A stretch of DNA of 64,000 nt from Bacillota bacterium (lineage in GTDB: Bacteria; Bacillota; Clostridia; Christensenellales; CAG-138), in NCBI GenBank assembly GCA_023459335.1, contig JAEWUO010000013.1, positions 1 to 64,000 on the forward strand. The letters run 5' to 3'. A program made the translations under genes and the position numbers. The notes beneath the pieces are model-generated. The model made no database searches. It was not told the origin of the DNA and was given only the letters and a program-made list of their open reading frames with translations. Shown here one piece after another: positions 32,658-40,982 of this stretch (position 1 is the first letter of the stretch; each line of letters opens with the position of its first letter).

Positions 32658-34106
32658 ATGAAACGGTTTCTTGGCGTTTTGCTGGCTCTGGCGGTGCTGA
32701 TTACACCGGCGGCCGCGCTGGCGGATTACGATTACGACTCATTGCTTACGCCGAATATCATCGTTGTGGACGGCAACGATCCGAGCGTCGTTTTCTATGA
32801 GAAAAACGCGGATCAGAAGGTATATCCCGCTAGTACCACAAAGATCATGACCACGCTGCTCGCGCTGGAAAACGGAAACCTCGACGACGAGTTCATGGTT
32901 GGAGAAGAAGTTCTAGGAACGCAGATCCCATTTTCGAGTTATTCTTCGCTGATGGGGATCAAGCCCGGAGAAACGCTGACGCTGAGAGATTTGGTATACG
33001 GGCTCATGCTTGCTTCCGGCAACGACGCGGGCGAAGCGATTGCCAAGCACGTTGCGGGCTCGTTTGACGCATTTGTGGCGCTGATGAACCAGAAGGCAGC
33101 CGAGCTGGGTATGACGAATACGCACTTTGCGAACCCGCACGGGGTGCACAACGACGAACACTACAGCACCGCGCGCGATATGGCAAAACTGATGGCTTAT
33201 GCGCTCAAGAACGAAGAATTCATCAAAATCGCGGAGACAAAGACGTATACCGTTCCGGCCAACAGCGTCCGCACCACCCCTCTGGAACTCGATAATACCG
33301 ACCGGCTGCTTGTCGCCACGCCCGGTGACCCGATCGATACGGTGTATCCTTACGCCATCGCGGGGAAAACGGGGGATACGGACGCCGCAGGCAAGTGCCT
33401 CGTCGCCGCCGCCGAAAAAAACGGTGCACGCGTGATCTACGCCTCGTTCGGCGATAAAAAAGACCTTTATAACGGAGACACGGTTACGACGAACCTCGCG
33501 CGGTTCGTCAACGCAGCGAAGGTGTTCGAATATGTGTTTGAAAACGACTATACCGCACTTTCACTAAGCGAACTCGGACTGCAGAAGGCGTTTTCAACCG
33601 GCGTCGTCAACGCGGACGCCGAGGATTTGAAGGACGGACAGCTGACCATGACCGCCAGGATCGATGATACGGTCATTCGCGTGCTTCCCGACAAAGCCGA
33701 AAGCATCCGGGCCAACGCCGGCTCGATCAGCGCGAACGTCGTTTTAACAACGGACGCGCAGGCGCCGATTTCCGCGGGAGAGAGCATGGGCGTCGTGGAA
33801 TACAAGATCGGCGATCAGACGATCTTCACCGCGCCGCTGACCGCGGACTTTTCGGTGGATAAAGTGCTGGAGGTCGCATCCCTGCAGCCGGACGAAACGG
33901 CCGCCGTCACATCCTCGCCGGACAGCACGCCTTTGATCGACCGGGGACACAAGGATTGGACGACGGGCGATTACCTGACGCTGACGTTCGTGCTGCTCGT
34001 CGTGCTGCTCATCGCGCTCGTGATCATATTCGTCATCTCGGAACGCAAGCGCCGATATGAACGAAAGCGCCGCCTTGCGCGCGCCAAGAAGCGCAGACAG
34101 TATTAA
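32658..34106 (+). CDS. dacF: D-alanyl-D-alanine carboxypeptidase (PBP5/DacF type)
   Basis: 482-residue exported serine peptidase that trims the terminal D-Ala from peptidoglycan stem peptides. Signal peptide 1-22. Active-site motifs: Ser59-Thr-Thr-Lys62 (ASTTKIM), Ser120-Gly-Asn122 (SGNDAG), Lys237-Thr-Gly (AGKTGDTDAAGK). A C-terminal beta domain follows, then a single membrane segment (about 435-458) and a basic cytoplasmic tail (KRRYERKRRLARAKKRRQ). This is an integral anchor rather than the amphipathic helix of many PBP5s. A TATACT -10 lies at 32619-32624. Confidence 0.92.
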   Translation: MKRFLGVLLALAVLITPAAALADYDYDSLLTPNIIVVDGNDPSVVFYEKNADQKVYPASTTKIMTTLLALENGNLDDEFMVGEEVLGTQIPFSSYSSLMGIKPGETLTLRDLVYGLMLASGNDAGEAIAKHVAGSFDAFVALMNQKAAELGMTNTHFANPHGVHNDEHYSTARDMAKLMAYALKNEEFIKIAETKTYTVPANSVRTTPLELDNTDRLLVATPGDPIDTVYPYAIAGKTGDTDAAGKCLVAAAEKNGARVIYASFGDKKDLYNGDTVTTNLARFVNAAKVFEYVFENDYTALSLSELGLQKAFSTGVVNADAEDLKDGQLTMTARIDDTVIRVLPDKAESIRANAGSISANVVLTTDAQAPISAGESMGVVEYKIGDQTIFTAPLTADFSVDKVLEVASLQPDETAAVTSSPDSTPLIDRGHKDWTTGDYLTLTFVLLVVLLIALVIIFVISERKRRYERKRRLARAKKRRQY

Positions 34107-34116
34107 CGCAGACAGA

Positions 34117-34146
34117 AACACAGCCGCCCTGACGGGCGGCTGTGTT
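34117..34146. terminator. Terminator between dacF and the HAD gene
   Basis: AACACAGCCGCCC (34117-34129), TGAC loop, GGGCGGCTGTGTT (34134-34146), then CGTTTTG. A 13-bp perfect stem between convergent genes. Confidence 0.8.
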
Positions 34147-34155
34147 CGTTTTGGA

Positions 34156-34962
34156 TCAGCCCAGTACGGTTTCGAGAAAACGCGCAACGCAGCTGTGATT
34201 ATTATCTTCCGTCAGTACGACATCCGCGACGGCCTTTACCTCGCTGATCGCGTTTGCCGGAGCTCCGCCGATATCGGCAAGGGCCACCATCTCGATATCG
34301 TTGTTGTAATCTCCGATAGCGAGGATTTTTTTCACGTCCCCGCAGCGCTCCCGCACATCCGCGAACGCCGCGCCCTTGCTGACGCCCTTGGAAACGAATT
34401 CCAGATAGGTGCCCGCGGAACGGAACACGGTGAAACCCTCGAACATGCCTTCGCGTTCAAGCGAACGCTGAAGCGCATCGAGCTCTTCCGGCGTGTGCGC
34501 GATCAAAAACTTTAAAAATGGCTGAGGCACGCGATCGATGGATGTATGAACCGTAGGAATATGCTCCCGGACGGTCTGCGGATCATCCCGCTGATCAGGG
34601 TTCAGCTCATAGATGCCTTCAATGGTGAAGATTTGCGGGCACGCGCGTCCGCTGAGAGCCACCGCGCGTTCGATCAAGCGCGCCGAAAGAACCGGATCGA
34701 CCGGATGCATCGCAAGAAAACGCTGCTCGATCAAATCATATAGCCCTGCGCCGTTAAACAGGATACAAGGCGCGCTGACGGGAATATCGCCGTCGATGGA
34801 GAGCAGGATGGAGGGTACGCGGCCGGTGGCGACGCCGAAGCGGCCGCCTTGCCGGACAAAAGAGCGGATGGCGGCGCGGTCTTGCGCCGAGATGCGTTTT
34901 TTGTCGTCGTAAAGCGTTCCATCCAGATCGCAGTAGAGATAGTATCCGTCGAATGCGCCCAT
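34156..34962 (-). CDS. HAD superfamily phosphatase (Cof type)
   Basis: 268-residue cytoplasmic hydrolase. HAD motif I DLDGTLYDD near the N-terminus, motif III Lys in VSKGVSKGAAF, motif IV GDYNNDIEMVALADIGGAPANA. The large C2-type cap between motifs I and III is as in Cof/YidA sugar-phosphate and flavin phosphatases. Substrate unknown. It stands alone between dacF and the divergently transcribed pseudouridine genes, and a role in phosphate removal there is only a guess. Confidence 0.88.
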   Translation of the reverse strand: MGAFDGYYLYCDLDGTLYDDKKRISAQDRAAIRSFVRQGGRFGVATGRVPSILLSIDGDIPVSAPCILFNGAGLYDLIEQRFLAMHPVDPVLSARLIERAVALSGRACPQIFTIEGIYELNPDQRDDPQTVREHIPTVHTSIDRVPQPFLKFLIAHTPEELDALQRSLEREGMFEGFTVFRSAGTYLEFVSKGVSKGAAFADVRERCGDVKKILAIGDYNNDIEMVALADIGGAPANAISEVKAVADVVLTEDNNHSCVARFLETVLG

Positions 34963-35220
34963 GAAACCTCCGGAACCGGGATTGTGCTGACGCGCCGCCC
35001 GCGGCGCGATCTCGTCTATTCTAAACGAAGAGAGTCAGAAAGGCAACCGAAAGATGGGATTGCGGCGGGATATTGCGGTGAATCGACCGGATGCTGTCCG
35101 GCGGGGAGCGACGGACGCCGCTTGTAAAACCGCCGCCCTTCGCGTATACTGTTATCTGCGGTGCGGGAAACCCGTCCGCTGCCAAATAAAGAAAGCGCGA
35201 ATCAAAAAGGGAGTGAACGC

Positions 35221-36165
35221 GTGAACGGAGCGAAACCGCTGATCGTCGGCATCGGAGCTGCCAACGTGGACGTGCACGGGCGAAGCAGAAACGCAATCGT
35301 CATGCGCGATTCCAATCCGGGCTTCCTCGCGACTTCCGTCGGCGGCGTTACGCGCAATATCCTCGAAAATCTTGCGCGGCAGGGCGTGCGCACGACGCTG
35401 CTCTCCACTGTCGGAGACGACCTCTTTGGCGAAAAGATCGCGCGCGACAGCGCGGCGGCCGGGATCGACGTATCGCGCCTTTTGAAAATGAACGGGTCGG
35501 TTTCCTCAAGCTATGTCGCCATCCTCGACGAACGGGGGGACATGCTTCTGGGTATGTCTGACATGCGAATTCTCGAAGATCTTCCGGCGGCGTATCTGGA
35601 TGAGCACGGCACGCTGCTTGCGGAGGCCGACGCGATCGTCTGCGACGCGTGCCTGCCGGTTCCATTGCTCGATTATCTGACCTCCCTTGCGGCGGGGAAG
35701 ACGCCCGTACTGATCGACCCCGTTTCCACGGCGTATGCGCTGAGGATGGAACCCGTCGCGGGAAAGTTTGCCGGCATTAAACCGAACGAAATGGAACTTG
35801 CCGTACTCTCCGGCCTGCCGACGCAGACCGAAGCGCAGATCGAGCGCGCCTGCGAGGCGCTGCTGTATCGAGGGACGGCGTGCGTTGCCGTCAGCCGCGG
35901 GGAAAAAGGCTGTTATTATGCGGATGCGGCGGGAAACCGGCTTTTTCGTTCGCTGCGGCCCGTTGAGCGGATGGTGAACGCCACCGGCGCGGGAGACGCG
36001 TTCATGGCGGGTTTTGCGCACGGCCTGGTCGACCACATGCCTCTGGAAGAACGGCTCGACTATGCGCTCGCTTCGGGCACCACGGCGCTGTTCAGCATGA
36101 CGACGATCAACCCGGACATGAGCGACGCGCTGGTGCGCGAGAACATGAGAAGATATCAACGTTAA
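35221..36165 (+). CDS. psuK: Pseudouridine kinase (PfkB family)
   Basis: 314-residue cytoplasmic ribokinase-fold kinase. GIGAANVDVHGRS at the N-terminus and SNPGFLATSVGGVTRNILENLARQG (in pieces) match PsuK; PfkB signature 2 is seen as MVNATGAGDAFMAGFAHGL with the catalytic Asp. It is followed 31 nt later by psuG, which fixes the substrate as pseudouridine with good likelihood. A frame from ATG 35161 exists, but GGGAG (35209-35213) points to GTG 35221 as the start. Confidence 0.88.
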   Translation: MNGAKPLIVGIGAANVDVHGRSRNAIVMRDSNPGFLATSVGGVTRNILENLARQGVRTTLLSTVGDDLFGEKIARDSAAAGIDVSRLLKMNGSVSSSYVAILDERGDMLLGMSDMRILEDLPAAYLDEHGTLLAEADAIVCDACLPVPLLDYLTSLAAGKTPVLIDPVSTAYALRMEPVAGKFAGIKPNEMELAVLSGLPTQTEAQIERACEALLYRGTACVAVSRGEKGCYYADAAGNRLFRSLRPVERMVNATGAGDAFMAGFAHGLVDHMPLEERLDYALASGTTALFSMTTINPDMSDALVRENMRRYQR

Positions 36166-36196
36166 CGGCGGGAAGCCGGAAGGAGCGAATTAAAAC

Positions 36197-37117
36197 ATGC
36201 AGATGAAATCATATCTGGATGTGCTGCCGGAAATCCAGCGGGCGCTGGATCAAAACGAACCGGTGGTCGCGATGGAGAGCACGATATTAAGCCACGGTAT
36301 GCCATACCCCGAAAACCTTGCGTTTGCCGCCGAAGTGGAACAGGTGGTGCGTGCGGAGGGCGCGGTTCCCGCGACGGCCGCGCTGATCGGCGGGCGGATC
36401 AAGATCGGCCTCAGCGCCGCCGAGCTGGAAGTGATGTGCAGGGCGGAAAACGTCGATAAGGTGAGCCGCCGCGATATGGCAACTTATCTTGCAACGAAGA
36501 AGACGGGAGCTACGACCGTATCCGCCACGATGATCTGCGCCGCGATGGCGGGGATTCGCGTTTTCGCGACCGGCGGCATCGGCGGAGTGCACCGCCATGG
36601 CGAAACGACGATGGATGTTTCCGCCGACCTGCAGGAGCTGAAGCAGACGCCGGTCGCCGTGGTTTGCGCGGGCGTGAAACAGATCCTCGATATCGGGCGC
36701 ACGCTCGAATACCTTGAAACCATGGGCGTACCCGTCATCGGTAACGCTACGACGGATTTTCCCGCGTTTTACTGCCGAAAGAGCGGATACGGCGTGGATT
36801 ACACCGCAAAAGACGAAGCGGAAATTGCCGCCATCCTCAAGACCAAGTGGGAGTTGGGGCTCTCCGGCGGCGTGCTGATCGGCAACCCGATTCCGGAAGA
36901 GTACGCGCAGGATTTTGACGATATGGAGAGTGTGATCGGGCAGGCGCTTGCCGAGGCGGACGAAAAGGGCGTGTGCGGCAAGGATATTACGCCGTTTTTG
37001 CTCGCGAAGGTGAAGGAACTCACGCATGGCATGTCTTTAACCGCCAACGTGCAGCTGGCGTATAACAACGCGCGCGCGGCCGCAAAAATCGCAAAGGAGC
37101 TCTGCAAGATTTCCTGA
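36197..37117 (+). CDS. psuG: Pseudouridine-5'-phosphate glycosidase
   Basis: 306-residue cytoplasmic enzyme that converts pseudouridine 5'-phosphate to uracil and ribose 5-phosphate by breaking the C-C glycosidic bond. Family motifs: VAMESTILSHGMPYPENL, VPATAALIGGRIKIGLS, KVSRRDMATYLATKKTGATTVSATM (in pieces), FATGGIGGVHR, GNATTDFPAFYCRKSG. Together with psuK it forms the two-step salvage of pseudouridine from RNA breakdown. Either ATG 36197 or ATG 36203 could start it. A bidirectional terminator follows. Confidence 0.95.
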   Translation: MQMKSYLDVLPEIQRALDQNEPVVAMESTILSHGMPYPENLAFAAEVEQVVRAEGAVPATAALIGGRIKIGLSAAELEVMCRAENVDKVSRRDMATYLATKKTGATTVSATMICAAMAGIRVFATGGIGGVHRHGETTMDVSADLQELKQTPVAVVCAGVKQILDIGRTLEYLETMGVPVIGNATTDFPAFYCRKSGYGVDYTAKDEAEIAAILKTKWELGLSGGVLIGNPIPEEYAQDFDDMESVIGQALAEADEKGVCGKDITPFLLAKVKELTHGMSLTANVQLAYNNARAAAKIAKELCKIS

Positions 37118-37125
37118 ACGCATGA

Positions 37126-37157
37126 AAAATCGCCGCCCGAGGGGGCGGCGATTTTTT
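37126..37157. terminator. Bidirectional terminator between psuG and lplA
   Basis: AAATCGCCGCCC and GGGCGGCGATTT around a GAGG loop, with T7 on the plus strand and an A-run on the left. Confidence 0.9.
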
Positions 37158-37166
37158 TACCGGCGA

Positions 37167-38183
37167 TCAGATGATGCAGGAATACAGCTCGTCCAGTGAA
37201 ATCAGGTAAAAATAATCCTGCGCGTTTGCATGGGTCAGCGCGGCGCGGACCGCCTCCGGTTCATACCGGCAGCCGGCGAGAGCGGTTTTCAGCGGATCAA
37301 GGCTTTCTTTCGCGAAGAAGTCGCCGTAAAAATGGATGTCGCGGATTTTCCCGTTTTCCACAAATATGCGCGCGTTAAGCTTGCCGCCCGCAAAGCGGTT
37401 TTCGCGCGTGATATTGAACTGCGGATCGTTGCCGAAGTTCCATTCCCAGCGGTCGAAGATCGATGCGCGGATCTCGGCGACGCGGCGGATATCCTGTTCC
37501 GTCAGCGTATAGGTCTCCATGCCGCGCAGCAGGTGGGAGAGCATCACATCCCGAAACGCCAGGCTGGACAGTTTTTGCGGCAGGTGGTCCGCAATATTGG
37601 TCACACGCTGACGAACCGACTGGATTCCCTTGGAGACGATCTTCTCGTCGTCCACGCTGAGCGCGCGCACGAGCGCCGAAAGATCGGTGTTGTACAGCAG
37701 CGAACCATGATGCAGAACGACGTCCTGACGCACGTACTGCGCGTTTCCCGAAAACTTTTTTCCGTCGATGGTCAGATCGTTTCGTCCCGAAAACTGCGCG
37801 TTTACGCCTAAGGAATGCAGCGCGCCAAGAATCGGCTGCGTAAAGCGAGAAAATTCGATGCGGCGTTCGCCGGGATTTCTGACGATAAACGAAAACTGCC
37901 AGCCGTTCGGGTCGGTGTAAATCGTCCCTCCTCCCGTAACACGGCGCACGATATCGATCCGATGTTCCCGCGCGTACGGCATGTTGATCTCGGCGAGCGT
38001 ATTCTGATAGCGTCCGATCATCAGCGTGGGCGCCGTGCGCCAGAACAGAAAATAGGACGAGCCGATCCCCAGTTCCTCCATCGCGTACTTCTCCAGTGCG
38101 AAGTTGAATTTTGCGTCCGCGCTGTCCCAAGCGGGCATGCCGCCGGGCAGCGTTTCCGCTTTTGGCGGCGTCAGATAAATCAT
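37167..38183 (-). CDS. lplA: Lipoate-protein ligase
   Basis: 338-residue cytoplasmic ligase that adenylates free lipoate or octanoate and attaches it to a lysine of lipoyl domains. Motifs: FLFWRTAPTLMIGRYQNTLAEIN, RRVTGGGTIYTDPNGWQFSF, KKFSGNAQYVRQDVVLHHGSLLYNTDL (in pieces) with the catalytic Lys in KFSGNA. The C-terminal LplA accessory domain is present (about 245-338). Overlaps lipA by 4 nt (ATGA). Confidence 0.93.
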   Translation of the reverse strand: MIYLTPPKAETLPGGMPAWDSADAKFNFALEKYAMEELGIGSSYFLFWRTAPTLMIGRYQNTLAEINMPYAREHRIDIVRRVTGGGTIYTDPNGWQFSFIVRNPGERRIEFSRFTQPILGALHSLGVNAQFSGRNDLTIDGKKFSGNAQYVRQDVVLHHGSLLYNTDLSALVRALSVDDEKIVSKGIQSVRQRVTNIADHLPQKLSSLAFRDVMLSHLLRGMETYTLTEQDIRRVAEIRASIFDRWEWNFGNDPQFNITRENRFAGGKLNARIFVENGKIRDIHFYGDFFAKESLDPLKTALAGCRYEPEAVRAALTHANAQDYFYLISLDELYSCII

Positions 38184-39040
38184 CTTTCCCCCTTCATCTG
38201 CGCCACCCCGTCGGCGGCGTGATAGGAACTGCGCACAAGCGGGCCGCTCGCGACGAAGCGGATCCCTTTCTGTAAAGCAGCGGTTTTGTACTCCTCAAAC
38301 TGCGCGGGCGCGACAAATTCCGCAACGGGCAGATACAGCTTGCCGGGCTGGAGATATTGCCCGATGGTGAGCATATCGCAGCCGACGGAAACGAGATCGT
38401 CCATCAGCGCGAGCACTTCCGTTTTCGTTTCGCCCAGCCCGACCATAAGGCCTGTTTTGCTGACGAGGCCCGCGCGCTTTACGCGTCGCAGGAGTTCGAG
38501 CGAACGCGCGTAGTCCGCCTGAGGGCGGACGGTGCGGTAGAGGGAAGGGACCGTCTCGACGTTATGGTTGACGATGTCGGGCCGCGCGTCGATCACGGTC
38601 TGCAGCGCGTTTTCGCTGCCCTGAAAATCGGGGATCAACACCTCGATCGTCGCGGCGGGAAGCCGTCCGCGCAGCGCCTCTACGGTGCGCGCGAAGTGCG
38701 CGGCGCCGCCATCCGATAAATCGTCGCGCGTGACGCTCGTGACTACGACGTGCCGCAGGCCCAGTGTTTCCGCCGCCCGCGCGAGACGCTGCGGTTCTTC
38801 CGGATCGAGCGGCGTCGGCGCGCCCTTTTCGACCGCGCAGTAGCGGCAGCCTCGCGTACAGACGTCGCCCAGAATCATAAACGTCGCGGTTTTGCTTCGG
38901 AAGCATTCGCCGCGGTTGGGGCAGTTCGCGCCTTCGCAGACGGTGTGCAGAGAGAGCGAGCGAAGCAGCGCGCCCATCTGCGCCTCGGCGACGGGGTCGA
39001 TCTTTCGTCTCAGCCATTCCGGCTTGCGCGCGACAGACAT
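38180..39040 (-). CDS. lipA: Lipoyl synthase
   Basis: 286-residue radical SAM enzyme that inserts two sulfurs into protein-bound octanoate. Auxiliary cluster motif CEGANCPNRGEC, SAM cluster motif CTRGCRYCAV, and the C-terminal serine ligand in RSSYHA are all present. SD AGGAGG before ATG 39040. With lplA it gives both the attachment and the maturation step. No lipB, glycine cleavage or 2-oxoacid dehydrogenase gene is in this window; the E2-like protein at 14258 has no lipoyl domain. Confidence 0.95.
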   Translation of the reverse strand: MSVARKPEWLRRKIDPVAEAQMGALLRSLSLHTVCEGANCPNRGECFRSKTATFMILGDVCTRGCRYCAVEKGAPTPLDPEEPQRLARAAETLGLRHVVVTSVTRDDLSDGGAAHFARTVEALRGRLPAATIEVLIPDFQGSENALQTVIDARPDIVNHNVETVPSLYRTVRPQADYARSLELLRRVKRAGLVSKTGLMVGLGETKTEVLALMDDLVSVGCDMLTIGQYLQPGKLYLPVAEFVAPAQFEEYKTAALQKGIRFVASGPLVRSSYHAADGVAQMKGER

Positions 39041-39057
39041 GAAGATTCCTCCTAAAA

Positions 39058-39074
39058 CTAGTTAACAGTACTAA
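39058..39074 (-). promoter_or_regulatory. Palindrome-like site just upstream of lipA
   Basis: Minus strand TTAGTACTGTTAACTAG, an imperfect inverted repeat 18 bases before the lipA ATG. One half (TTAGTAC) equals the half-site of FapR operators of Firmicutes lipid genes; the other half is only partly alike. Confidence 0.3.
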
Positions 39075-39210
39075 CAATATCGCAGGAATATAAAAAAATC
39101 AAGTTCGACGATCTGCAGGAATTGTGATATTGATCATAAAAAAGACGCGCCGTCAAAACAGCGCATTCCAATCCAACAGAGCTTAATTTTCAAGTCCACA
39201 CTTCCGGATG

Positions 39211-39286
39211 GAACAGTCCCCGCTCGCGGCGAGCGTGCAAACGACATTTCGGCGTTCGGCACGCACCCCGTGAGAGGGGACTGTTC
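39211..39286. other. Structured element in a 550-bp intergenic region
   Basis: The stretch 39041-39592 carries no convincing gene. Within it, GAACAGTCCCC (39211-39221) and GGGGACTGTTC (39276-39286) form an 11-bp perfect inverted repeat. It encloses GCTCG-CGG-CGAGC and GCGTGC (39233-39238)/GCACGC (39259-39264). A CCCC/GGGG hairpin (about 39265-39279) would compete with the outer stem. It could be a structured RNA, a REP-like palindrome or a leader. A short Cys-rich frame at 39134-39514 (minus) lacks coding character. Confidence 0.45.
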
Positions 39287-39592
39287 GAGGAGAGAGAGGA
39301 AGAAAGAATTCACCGGCCCTTGCCGAAAGCGAGTCCGCATTGCCCGGATGCGAACGGTAGCCGGCAGGCCGCGTTCATCGCGTCCGCACTGTTCTGGTTT
39401 GCAGAGGGGCGATTGCGATGCGCATGTGGTATGCGCCGCCGTCCCGCGCCGCGCGAGCTGCAACAGGAACCCAGACGCAGGAAGACAAACGGCTGGAAAA
39501 CATGCGGCATACATCGCGCTCAGATCAGCGCGGCTGCGAAGGCTGTAATCATTCCGCGTCGGGACCGAAAAACGGTTTCGCGGGATGAACGG

Positions 39593-40909
39593 TCAATCTC
39601 CGAGGACGTATTGGTTGAGCACCGATTCCAGATACTCCTGCCTGCCGGAGACGTTCGGCGTGACACCGTGAATCAGAGCATAAGCCTCCAGCTCGCTGAA
39701 ACCGACACGTCCGCCGACGATATCCTTTCCGATTCCCTCAAGATAGCTCTCGTAGCGTTTTGCTTTGAACGTTTCAAACACGCCGTCTTCGACGAGACGG
39801 GCCGCGATGCGAAGGCCCTTGGCGAATGCGTCCATGCCCGCGATATAGGCGAAGAACAGGTCGTCCTCCTGAAAAGAGCCGCGGCGCACATGAGCGTCGA
39901 AGTTCAGCCCTCCGCTCGTAAAACCGCCCGCAAGGAGAATTTCATACATCGCAAGCGTGGTGTCATAAACGTTGGTCGGGAACTGGTCGGTGTCCCATCC
40001 GAGAAGCAGATCGCCGGTATTGGCGTCCACGCTGCCGAACACGCCGTTGATGCGCGCCATATTCAGCTCATGCTGGAAGGTGTGTGCGGCAAGCGTCGCG
40101 TGGTTGGCCTCGATATTCAGCTTGAAGTAGGGCGCGAGCTCGTATTTGCGCAGAAACGCGAGTACGGCTGCCGTATCGAAGTCATATTGGTGCTTCATCG
40201 GCTCTTTCGGTTTGGGCTCGATCAGAAACTGGCCGGTAAAGCCGATTTTTTTCGCGTAATCCACCGCCATCCGCAGGAGACGCCCGAAGTTGTCCAGCTC
40301 CAGGGCCATATCGGTGTTGAGGAGAGTTTCATACCCTTCGCGGCCGCCCCAGAAGACGTAATTCTCGCCTCCGAGCGCCTGCGTCACTTCGATCGCCTTC
40401 TTGATCTGCGCGGCGGTGTAGGCAAAAACGCTCGCATTGGGAGAGGTAGCCGCGCCGTGCACGAATTTTTCGTCTCCGAAGCAGTTGGACGTGCCCCAGA
40501 GACAGCGGATACCCGTGCGGTCCATTTCCTGCCGGATGACCGGGACGATCTCGTCCAGCGCGCGGTTGGTGTCTAAAAGGTTCTGTCGGCGGGGAGCGAT
40601 GTCCTCATCATGAAAACAGAAGAAGCCGATCTGCATCTTCTCCATGAACTCGAACGCGGCATGTACGCGCGCCTTCGCGCGCTCCATATCGTTGTCCGTT
40701 TCGTCCCAGGGGCGGAAGATGGTGACGCCGCCGAAGGGGTCCGTACCGCCGTAGGTGAAGGTATGCCACCAACTCATCGCAAACCGGAGGTGTTCCTTCA
40801 TCGGTTTGCCCGCGATGGGTTCGTCAGGATTGTAATATTTGAACGAGAACGGATTTTTGCTCTTCGGGCCTTCGTACCTGACCGGTCCGATCTGTTCAAA
40901 ATATGCCAT
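39593..40909 (-). CDS. xylA: Xylose isomerase
   Basis: 438-residue class II xylose isomerase converting D-xylose to D-xylulose in the cytoplasm. Catalytic and metal-binding motifs: FCFHDEDIAP, LEPKPKEPMKHQYDFD, NIEANHATLAAHTFQHEL and SVDANTGDLLLGWDTDQFP. SD GGAGCG before ATG 40909. Last gene of the sugar-transport transcript, 73 nt after the permease gene. No xylulokinase gene is seen in the window. Confidence 0.96.
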   Translation of the reverse strand: MAYFEQIGPVRYEGPKSKNPFSFKYYNPDEPIAGKPMKEHLRFAMSWWHTFTYGGTDPFGGVTIFRPWDETDNDMERAKARVHAAFEFMEKMQIGFFCFHDEDIAPRRQNLLDTNRALDEIVPVIRQEMDRTGIRCLWGTSNCFGDEKFVHGAATSPNASVFAYTAAQIKKAIEVTQALGGENYVFWGGREGYETLLNTDMALELDNFGRLLRMAVDYAKKIGFTGQFLIEPKPKEPMKHQYDFDTAAVLAFLRKYELAPYFKLNIEANHATLAAHTFQHELNMARINGVFGSVDANTGDLLLGWDTDQFPTNVYDTTLAMYEILLAGGFTSGGLNFDAHVRRGSFQEDDLFFAYIAGMDAFAKGLRIAARLVEDGVFETFKAKRYESYLEGIGKDIVGGRVGFSELEAYALIHGVTPNVSGRQEYLESVLNQYVLGD

Positions 40910-40982
40910 GATATCGTTCGCTCCTTTATACTGCGAGATGGTTTATGCGATGCGCCGCGCCGGATTCGATGCCTTTTCCCGC

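Noticed and set aside
39211..39286. Transposon inverted ends
   Set aside because: The repeats enclose only 54 bases with no transposase and no target duplication seen.
39134..39514. 126-codon minus-strand Cys-rich frame
   Set aside because: No SD, no recognisable domain, crosses the structured palindrome; unlikely to be coding.
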